Assembly: GCA_015229045.1 (NCBI GenBank)
Contig: JADGCJ010000070.1
Span: 1-16,142, forward strand
Source: Magnetococcales bacterium
Lineage (GTDB): Bacteria; Pseudomonadota; Magnetococcia; Magnetococcales; DC0425bin3
Length of the DNA: 16,142 bases
Direction of reading: 5' to 3'
Every line of letters starts with the position of its first letter. The stretch's first letter is position 1. The position numbers and the translations under genes were made by a program. The notes beneath the pieces are model-generated. The model was not told the origin of the DNA and ran no database searches. It saw nothing but the letters and a program-made list of their open reading frames with translations. Below are positions 1 through 8,497 of this stretch, one piece after another.

Positions 1-28
1 CGCGGTTTAAGGTCCGATTTTTCAAGCA

Positions 29-63
29 TGCCAATTTCAAATGCGATTGCCCTGGTTGCCAGG
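29..63 (+). repeat. Module F, copy 1 (upstream of hemG)
   Basis: Positions 29-55 match 1581-1607 (upstream of dnaA) at 25 of 27 bases, around the core TTTCAAATGC(G/A)ATTGCCCTGG. The end of the repeat runs into an inverted repeat, CCTGG-TTG-CCAGG, at 51-63. It lies about 80 bp before the hemG start. Whether it is a regulatory site or a dispersed repeat cannot be settled from two copies. Confidence 0.6.
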
Positions 64-70
64 CCCTTGC

Positions 71-102
71 CCATGGCTAGTCTCGGAATGGATTCGGTTT
101 AA
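71..102 (+). repeat. Module B, copy near hemG
   Basis: CCATG, a variable spacer, then GGAATGGATTCGGTTTAA. It resembles 11874-11900 and 13351-13377, which share CCATG...TGGACNCGGTTT. No module A is attached here. Its end overlaps a TAAAAT sequence (100-105) that could be a -10 box for hemG, but I see no good -35 element at the right distance. Confidence 0.45.
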
Positions 103-136
103 AATGACGCATCCCGAAGATTGACAGGAGGGATCA

Positions 137-1498
137 GTGGCGGATGTCATCGTTGTCGGGGGTGGTATCTCAGGTCTGGCCTCGGCCTGGTTTTTATACC
201 GCCGAGGAGCATCGGTTATTCTGTTCGAGGGACAGGATCGTGTCGGGGGGATGATCAAGACGTCGTGCATGCAAAATTATCTACTGGAGCACGGTCCCAA
301 TTCCACCATGCAAAAACCGGGAGATCCATCGGACGCTTTGGGTCGTCTGGTGGAGGATCTCGGTATTGCCGGGCGGCTTCTCACAGCCAATGCCCAAGCA
401 GCACGACGTTATGTATTCAGGGAGGGAACTCTGCTTCCATTACCTGCATCGCCTTGGCAGTTTTTGCGCACGACGCTTTTTTCCTGGTCGGCCAAATGGC
501 GCTTGATGCGGGAACCATTTATGGGTCGCGGCGACGACAATGAAAGCATCGGAGCCTTTGTCACGCGTCGCCTGGGTCGGGAATTTTTGGATTATGCCGT
601 GGAGCCCTTTGTCAGCGGGGTCTATGCCGGGGATCCCTGGCAACTATCGGTTGCGGCGGCGGTACCACGCATTCACGCCCTGGAACGTGACCACGGATCC
701 CTGATCCGGGGTGCCATGGTTCTGGGGCGTCTGCGCAAGGCGGCCGGCATGCCGGCTGGACGCCTGATCAGCTTCGATGCGGGAATGGAACTTCTTCCCC
801 GGACCCTTGCCGAACGACTTCCGGCTGATGTCGTTCAAACCAGGACACGGGTCGTTTCACTGGAGCCTGTCGAAGCGGAAGGGTGGCGGCTGACATGGAT
901 ACGAGGCGAGGAAAAGGGCCAGGTGGAGGCGCGTCAAGTGGTCCTGGCAGTACCTTCCGGGGTGGCGGCACAGCTTGTGGCCCCTTTTTGTCCGGTCGCG
1001 GCACGGATACTGGAGGGTATCTCCTATGCGTCCATCGTCTCTTTGGGGGTGGGCTTTTTGCGAAGAGAGATCAGGCACCCCCTGGATGGGTTTGGATTTT
1101 TGGTACCACGACGAGAAGCGATGCGCACTTTGGGAGCGCTCTTTTCCAGCACTTTGTTTCCCGGGCGTGCTCCGGTTGATCGAGCGTTGTTGACTCTGTT
1201 TGTGGGTGGTGCCATGGATCCAGGGGCCGTAACCGAGGGGGATCGCTCTTTGACGGAGCAGGTGATCAAGGATTCAGGGCGAGCCTTGGATATTCGAGGT
1301 ATGCCGGAATTGGTTCATATCACACGGCATGGAGCGGCCATTCCTCAATATGCCCTTGGCCATCTGGAGCGGTTGCAGGGTCTGGAGGTGGCTTTGGCTT
1401 CTTGTCGGGGTTTGCATTTTCGTGCCAATTGGCGGGATGGAATATCGGTGGCGGATTGTGTCAAAAACGCCGAAGCGGCGTTTGGGTCAAATCCATGA
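137..1498 (+). CDS. hemG: Protoporphyrinogen oxidase (HemY/PPOX type, FAD-dependent)
   Basis: Predicted oxygen-dependent flavoprotein that oxidises protoporphyrinogen IX (or coproporphyrinogen III, as in the HemY/CgoX branch) late in heme synthesis, usually at the inner face of the membrane. The 453-residue length fits the family. The N terminus has the FAD-binding Rossmann motif VVGGGISGLASAW (residues 6-18), followed by FEGQDRVGGMIKT, typical of the amine-oxidase/PPOX fold. The C terminus has the PPOX-type FAD contact block FRANWRDGISVADCV. The start is GTG at 137, five bases after a perfect AGGAGG (126-131). It stands alone 193 bp before the annotated dnaA start and is probably a separate transcript. 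The symbol follows common annotation for this family; hemY is equally used. It is unrelated to the short flavodoxin-like HemG of E. coli. Which porphyrin it acts on cannot be read from the sequence. Confidence 0.9.
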   Translation: MADVIVVGGGISGLASAWFLYRRGASVILFEGQDRVGGMIKTSCMQNYLLEHGPNSTMQKPGDPSDALGRLVEDLGIAGRLLTANAQAARRYVFREGTLLPLPASPWQFLRTTLFSWSAKWRLMREPFMGRGDDNESIGAFVTRRLGREFLDYAVEPFVSGVYAGDPWQLSVAAAVPRIHALERDHGSLIRGAMVLGRLRKAAGMPAGRLISFDAGMELLPRTLAERLPADVVQTRTRVVSLEPVEAEGWRLTWIRGEEKGQVEARQVVLAVPSGVAAQLVAPFCPVAARILEGISYASIVSLGVGFLRREIRHPLDGFGFLVPRREAMRTLGALFSSTLFPGRAPVDRALLTLFVGGAMDPGAVTEGDRSLTEQVIKDSGRALDIRGMPELVHITRHGAAIPQYALGHLERLQGLEVALASCRGLHFRANWRDGISVADCVKNAEAAFGSNP

Positions 1499-1525
1499 TA
1501 ACCAATCGCTCAATGAAAAGATTTT

Positions 1526-1538
1526 GTAACTATTCAGC
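1526..1538 (+). repeat. Module A (GTAACTATTCAGC), copy 1
   Basis: Exact copy of the 13-mer also found at 16069-16081 and, inverted, at 11855-11867 and 13335-13347. Here it is directly followed by CCCCCTGGACCCC (1538-1550), the reverse complement of the GGGGTCCAGGGGG core of module C. The usual A-C order is thus kept but the C core is flipped. Confidence 0.75.
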
Positions 1539-1580
1539 CCCCTGGACCCCGATGCCAAAAAGCGATCATGGCCTCGGATG

Positions 1581-1615
1581 TGCCAGTTTCAAATGCAATT
1601 GCCCTGGACACCGGG
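1581..1615 (+). repeat. Module F, copy 2 (upstream of dnaA)
   Basis: Second copy of the 27-bp sequence seen at 29-55, with two differences. It contains the palindrome GCAATTGC and ends in an imperfect stem CCTGG-ACA-CCGGG (1603-1615). It lies just upstream of the predicted dnaA promoter, about 40 bp before its -10 box. Confidence 0.6.
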
Positions 1616-1623
1616 GATTTTGG

Positions 1624-1652
1624 TTGCTGCCCACGCGACCAAGGTGTAAAAT
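1624..1652 (+). promoter_or_regulatory. Predicted sigma-70 promoter of dnaA
   Basis: TTGCTG (1624-1629), a 17-base spacer and TAAAAT (1647-1652), with TG directly before the -10 box. Transcription would begin near 1659, giving a leader of about 33 bases to the ATG at 1692 or about 72 bases to the ATG at 1731. This is inferred from consensus only. Confidence 0.45.
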
Positions 1653-1691
1653 CCCAGGGTTGAACTTCGACGAAATCGCAATGCCACAACA

Positions 1692-3125
1692 ATGGACGCA
1701 TTGCCAGCACAGGAAACCAACAACCAGACCATGGACGATCACCTCTGGGAACGGACTCTGGATGCGGTCAAGGAACAGGTTTCGGTCCGGGTCTTCGATG
1801 CCTGGATCAAGCCCTTGCGCCCGGCTGGTCCTGTCACAAATTCACAACTGGAACTTCTGGTAGACGACCATCTTACGATGGAAATGGTGCGACGCTACGG
1901 TGCCATCCTGGAGTCGTGCCTGGCCAGCGAAGTCGGCAACCATGTCCAAATCTCCTACAGGTTGGAATCCAGAAAGTCTGAAGCCAGAGAACCCGAGTCA
2001 GATGAACCGAGCCAACCTGACGTGCCTGGTAAGGTATCTTTCCCGGAAAAGGTCGTGGTTGCCGACGTTGCCATCAAGACGTCCGCGCCTGTCAATGTCC
2101 TGGAAGGAACCGGCCTGGACACGCGGTTCGCTTTTGAAAGTTTCGTGGTTGGAGGGTGCAACCAGTTTGTTCACGCCGCCGCCGAACGGGTCGCCGAACG
2201 TCCGGCGCAAGCCTACAATCCCCTGTTCATCCACGGCGGCGTCGGATTGGGAAAGACCCACATCATGCAGGCCATCGGCAACCGGGTGGCACAAACCCGC
2301 CCCGATCTGAAAGTCCTCTACATCTCTTCGGAAAAATTCATGACGGAGATGATCCACTCCCTGCGCAACCAGGGAATCATGGCCTTCAAGGAGAAGTTCC
2401 GCTCGGTCAACCTCCTCCTCGTGGATGATATCCAGTTCATCGCCGGCAAAAAGGCCACCCAGGAGGAGTTTTTCCATACCTTCAACGCGCTTTATGAAAC
2501 CAAGAGCCAGATCGTCCTCACCTCGGACAGCTTCCCCGCCGACATCGAAAACCTGGAAGAACGTCTGCGCTCCCGCTTGGCCATGGGCCTGGTCGCCGAT
2601 ATCTCTGCCCCGGACCTGGAAACCCGCGTCGCCATCCTCAAACAAAAGGCGGCCATGGTCGGCATGGCCCTCATGGACGACGTCGCCTTCTTCCTGGCCG
2701 ATGCCATCCAGACCAACATTCGCGAACTGGAAGGCGCCCTGATCCGGGTCTCGGCCTTCGCCTCCCTGACCCACAAGCCCATCACCATGGGGTTGGTCAA
2801 AGAGACCCTGCGTGACATCGTCAAAGGTCACGACAAACAGGTTACAATCGACACCATACAAAAGACCGTGGCCAGCTATTACAAGATACGTCTGGCCGAT
2901 CTCCTCTCGGACCGCCGCACCCGGATGTACAGTCACCCGCGTCAGGTGGCCATGTACCTGTGCAAACAGTTGACCGGCCACTCTTATCCGCAGATCGGCC
3001 AGCACTTCGGTGGCCGGGACCATACCACTGTCTTGCACGCTGTCAAATCCATCGAAAAAAAACAAGCCAAGGATCCCAATCTGGCCGAGGAGCTGGAATC
3101 CCTCCTCACCATGCTCCGTCGGTGA
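1692..3125 (+). CDS. dnaA: Chromosomal replication initiator DnaA
   Basis: AAA+ ATPase that binds DnaA boxes, melts the origin and loads the DnaB helicase. Counting from 1692 (477 aa), domain I covers about residues 14-90, with LWERTLDAV and FDAWIKPL. A variable linker rich in E, S and P follows. The AAA+ domain has Walker A GGVGLGKT (182-189) and Walker B LLLVDDIQF (Asp245-Asp246). The C-terminal domain IV has the DnaA-box recognition signature GGRDHTTVLHA (440-450). The start is uncertain. ATG 1692 is the longest option, but ATG 1731 places the LW of domain I at residues 5-6, close to its position in E. coli DnaA; neither has a good ribosome binding site. It heads the dnaA-dnaN-recF group. 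I see no cluster of DnaA boxes upstream, so neither autoregulation nor the origin is visible here. Confidence 0.97.
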   Translation: MDALPAQETNNQTMDDHLWERTLDAVKEQVSVRVFDAWIKPLRPAGPVTNSQLELLVDDHLTMEMVRRYGAILESCLASEVGNHVQISYRLESRKSEAREPESDEPSQPDVPGKVSFPEKVVVADVAIKTSAPVNVLEGTGLDTRFAFESFVVGGCNQFVHAAAERVAERPAQAYNPLFIHGGVGLGKTHIMQAIGNRVAQTRPDLKVLYISSEKFMTEMIHSLRNQGIMAFKEKFRSVNLLLVDDIQFIAGKKATQEEFFHTFNALYETKSQIVLTSDSFPADIENLEERLRSRLAMGLVADISAPDLETRVAILKQKAAMVGMALMDDVAFFLADAIQTNIRELEGALIRVSAFASLTHKPITMGLVKETLRDIVKGHDKQVTIDTIQKTVASYYKIRLADLLSDRRTRMYSHPRQVAMYLCKQLTGHSYPQIGQHFGGRDHTTVLHAVKSIEKKQAKDPNLAEELESLLTMLRR

Positions 3126-3173
3126 CGACGGCGCGGATCCCTCGCCATTCCTGATAACGACCGAGGCATTGGT

Positions 3174-4295
3174 ATGGAATTTTATGTCGAACGTGAACCG
3201 TTTTTAAAGGCACTCTCCCGCGTTCAATCGATCGTCGAACGACGCAACACCATGCCCGTTCTGGGCAATGTGCTTTTGCAGGCGACTGCGAACACGCTCA
3301 CCGTGACCGCCACAGACAACGATCTTGCCTTGCAAACCGTCATACCCGTCGAACTGGATGAAGCTGGCGAGATAACGCTCCCCGCCAAAAAATTGTACGA
3401 GATCGTTCGCGAACTTCCAGACCAGCCTATCCGCCTGCGCCAGGAGGCCGGCGAGCGGGTTCTCGTCACCTCGGGACGCGCCCGTTTCACCCTGATGGGC
3501 ATCGCGGCCAGTGCATTTCCATCCATTCCGCAGCCCGACGGCAACCTGCGCATCACCCTGGAAACCCGGGCCATGGTTGGCATGTTCAACAAGGTTCATT
3601 TTTCCATGTCCCAGGACGATGGCCGCTTTGTGCTGAACGGTATTCTCCTGCAACTGGAACCCGCCACACCGGAAAATCCACAAACCTTCCTGCGCATGGT
3701 CGCCACCGACTCGCATCGCCTCTCCATGGCCGAAACGCCCATCACGGGCGAATACCCGGATCCGCGTGATGCCATCATGCCAAAAAAGGCCGTCATGGAA
3801 GCCCGCAAGCTCCTGGAGGAGATCCAGGAGCAAACCGAATTGATCATGGGGGAGAGATTCCTCCAGTTTGTCATGCCGGGCATCACGATGACCACCAAAC
3901 TGGTGGAGGGACGCTTTCCCAATTGGCGACGGGTGATCCCCGAACACAATGTCCATCACCTCGACGTTGAAAGAGAATCCCTCCAGGGAGTCGTGCGCCG
4001 GATGTCGGTGCTCTCCCACGAAAAGTCCCGCAGCATTCACATGCAGGTCGATGCGAACGGATTGAAAATCACCACCACCAATCCCGAACAGGAAGCCGCC
4101 GACGAGGAGATGAATGTCCTCTACACAGGCCCCAGCCTCTCTCTGGGTTTCAATGCCAGATATCTGCAGGAAGTCCTCTCCTGCATGGAGGGCGACATGG
4201 TCCGCTTTCACCTGCTCAACGACGAGGCATCGGTTCTGGTCACAGGTGTGGAACATGGGCATTTTCTGTTTGTCCTCATGCCCATGCGAATATGA
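3174..4295 (+). CDS. dnaN: DNA polymerase III beta subunit (sliding clamp)
   Basis: Ring-forming processivity clamp that tethers the replicative polymerase to DNA. It also recruits repair polymerases, MutS/MutL and, in some lineages, Hda-like DnaA regulators. The 373 residues are close to the 366 of E. coli and fit three repeated clamp domains. The N terminus (VEREPFLKALSRVQSIVERR, then MPVLGNVLL) and the C-terminal end VLMPMRI are characteristic; the C terminus contributes to the pocket that binds clamp-binding motifs. It starts at ATG 3174, seven bases after GAGG (3163-3166) and 48 bases after dnaA. Its stop overlaps the recF start in an ATGA, so recF translation is probably coupled to it. 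Confidence 0.97.
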   Translation: MEFYVEREPFLKALSRVQSIVERRNTMPVLGNVLLQATANTLTVTATDNDLALQTVIPVELDEAGEITLPAKKLYEIVRELPDQPIRLRQEAGERVLVTSGRARFTLMGIAASAFPSIPQPDGNLRITLETRAMVGMFNKVHFSMSQDDGRFVLNGILLQLEPATPENPQTFLRMVATDSHRLSMAETPITGEYPDPRDAIMPKKAVMEARKLLEEIQEQTELIMGERFLQFVMPGITMTTKLVEGRFPNWRRVIPEHNVHHLDVERESLQGVVRRMSVLSHEKSRSIHMQVDANGLKITTTNPEQEAADEEMNVLYTGPSLSLGFNARYLQEVLSCMEGDMVRFHLLNDEASVLVTGVEHGHFLFVLMPMRI

Positions 4296-5455
4296 GAAGG
4301 CTGGAAAAACGGATTGCAAACCCCATGCACCTGGCCTCGATGAGCATTCGGGACTTTCGCAACATCGCAAAAGCCGAGCTGGAGTTTTGTACGGGGTTGA
4401 ACCTGGTGATCGGCAACAATGGCCAAGGCAAGAGCAATCTTTTGGAAGCTGTCGGCATTTTGGCCACCGGACGCTCGTTTCGTCGTGCCCCACCGCAGGC
4501 CTTGCGTCGTCACGGGCAGCCGTGGTTCCGCCTGGAGGGACGTACCCGCGCCAACGCATTGAACCACTGCCTGGAGTTTCAAGGCCATCCCGATCGACAG
4601 ACGGCCCGCTTGAACGGCAAACCCATGACCGCCGCCTCGGCCATGGGCCACGCCCTGGCCGCCGTGGTCGTCACTCCGGAAACCCTGCGTCTGGTCCAGG
4701 GAGGACCGGCAGAACGTCGCGCTCATCTGGATTGGCTGGTTTTTTCCCGTCGTCGTGACCATGCCCCCCTGATGCGCGACTATCGCCTGGCCCTGCATGC
4801 CCGCAATGCGGTGTTGCAACGCCCCATCCACAACACGGCAGAGTTGAACGCCTGGGAAGATCGTCTGGCCGTCCTGGGAGCCAGAGTCACCCTGAATCGT
4901 CGTACCCTCCTGGAACACCTGACCACACGCCTGACTCCCTCACTCCAGGCACTGGCCGTCGCGGAGAGTCGTTTCGAGGCCCATCTGAGTTGCCAACTGG
5001 ACCGCTGCGCCACACCCTGGACGACCGAAGAGGAGGCAGCCAACCTCTACCGGCAACTCCTGGTCAAAAGCCGGGACAAGGATCGTGCCCCCGGGGTCAC
5101 CAGCATCGGGCCGCATCGGGACGACCTGCACCTGCGCCTCGATGGACGCCCCCTGGCCAAGTATGGTTCACAAGGACAACAAAAACGGTTTATCCTGGCA
5201 CTCAAGCTCGCCGAGGCAGATCTTCTCAGAGAGACCCTGGCCGAATCCCCCGTCTTCCTGCTGGATGATCCCGCCGCCGAACTGGATCGGAAGGGATTTT
5301 CGCTTTTCATGGGCATCCTGGCAGAGTTGGAGTGCCAACTGTTTATCACCTCCTGTAGCGCCGGGGAGATTCCCTGGTCAGGCAAGCCGCCAACCATGCT
5401 TGTCGTTCACGGTGGAAATTTTGAGGTTGAACCGAATCCACTTTGGGATGCGTAG
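4292..5455 (+). CDS. recF: DNA gap repair protein RecF
   Basis: SMC-like ATPase that, with RecO and RecR, helps load RecA at single-strand gaps. The 387 residues include Walker A GNNGQGKSN (41-49), the ABC-type signature SQGQQKRFILALKLAEADL (from residue 293) and Walker B VFLLDDPAAELD (Asp325-Asp326), in the expected order. The N-terminal SIRDFRNI motif is typical. The chosen ATG overlaps the dnaN stop (ATGA at 4292-4295). A second ATG at 4325 (MHLASMSIRDF) matches the usual RecF N terminus more closely and remains possible. Transcription from the dnaA promoter probably ends after this gene, at the hairpin starting at 5473. Confidence 0.95.
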   Translation: MRRLEKRIANPMHLASMSIRDFRNIAKAELEFCTGLNLVIGNNGQGKSNLLEAVGILATGRSFRRAPPQALRRHGQPWFRLEGRTRANALNHCLEFQGHPDRQTARLNGKPMTAASAMGHALAAVVVTPETLRLVQGGPAERRAHLDWLVFSRRRDHAPLMRDYRLALHARNAVLQRPIHNTAELNAWEDRLAVLGARVTLNRRTLLEHLTTRLTPSLQALAVAESRFEAHLSCQLDRCATPWTTEEEAANLYRQLLVKSRDKDRAPGVTSIGPHRDDLHLRLDGRPLAKYGSQGQQKRFILALKLAEADLLRETLAESPVFLLDDPAAELDRKGFSLFMGILAELECQLFITSCSAGEIPWSGKPPTMLVVHGGNFEVEPNPLWDA

Positions 5456-5463
5456 TTTTTTAA

Positions 5464-8082
<2,619 letters not shown>

Positions 8083-8098
8083 AAAAATTTTTGATGGA

Positions 8099-8153
8099 CA
8101 ATGAATCGGGGTCCAGGAGGCTGGCGACCGGACAGGTCCGGGACAGAGTCCTG
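8099..8153 (+). repeat. Module C, copy after gyrB
   Basis: About 55 bp matching 16088-16142 with roughly eight differences, both ending in GGACAGAGTCCTG. It contains small hairpins CCGGACAGGTCCGG (8128-8141) and GGAC-AGA-GTCC (8141-8151). It lies between the convergent gyrB and zinc-ribbon genes and lacks module A. Confidence 0.65.
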
Positions 8154-8162
8154 GTGGGGTTC

Positions 8163-8181
8163 GGGGCGAAGCCCTGACAAA
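8163..8181 (+). repeat. Module D, copy after gyrB
   Basis: GGGGCGAAGCCCTGACAAA, inverted relative to 5551-5569 with one difference. It follows module C by nine bases. The GGGC-GAA-GCCC stem could help end transcripts from either side of this convergent junction, but no T-run follows directly. Confidence 0.5.
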
Positions 8182-8209
8182 GGCTTTCGTGTCCGGGTTC
8201 TACAACAGT

Positions 8210-8497
8210 TCAACCCTCGATGATATCCCCCCGCAGGGCGTCTTTATGAGCCACGGGGAGGACACCACTGTCGCCATCCCGGGGATCTTTCCAGAAGCGC
8301 ATGGAACCGATGCGGCCATACCTGTCAAACATGGTGTTCCACCCATTGACATAGATGGGGCAGTCGTCGTTGAAACAGACCATGAGGTCGGCGGAACCAT
8401 AGCCGAGACCATCGGAAAAATTGATGGGGGGCGCCGACCACCTTTTGAGTTTCAGGTTGCAGTGCGGGCAGGTCGGTGTTTCGGAGGTTGGGTTCAT
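8210..8497 (-). CDS. Small zinc-ribbon protein of unknown function
   Basis: A 95-residue protein with two cysteine pairs suited to bind one zinc: CPHC (Cys10, Cys13) and CFNDDC (Cys41, Cys46). Around them are KLKRW and VNGWNTMFDRYG, then a C-terminal PVAHKDALRGDIIEG. I recall similar small proteins (CPHC, KLKRW, CFND-C, GW) as conserved hypothetical zinc ribbons in several proteobacterial groups, but I know no assigned function. Its ATG overlaps the alaS stop in ATGA (8494-8497), so it is probably translated from the recX-alaS message. No DNA-binding domain or membrane segment is visible. The coupling to alaS suggests housekeeping rather than mobile origin, but that is inference. Confidence 0.75.
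   Translation of the reverse strand: MNPTSETPTCPHCNLKLKRWSAPPINFSDGLGYGSADLMVCFNDDCPIYVNGWNTMFDRYGRIGSMRFWKDPRDGDSGVLPVAHKDALRGDIIEG

Noticed and set aside
37..270. 77-codon minus-strand frame at the left edge
   Set aside because: It crosses the start of hemG on the other strand, has no ribosome binding site and no recognisable motif.
1998..4559. Long minus-strand frames opposite dnaA, dnaN and recF (355 and 451 codons)
   Set aside because: They are shadows of well-supported genes, with glycine- and histidine-rich products and no ribosome binding site or family motif that I recognise.
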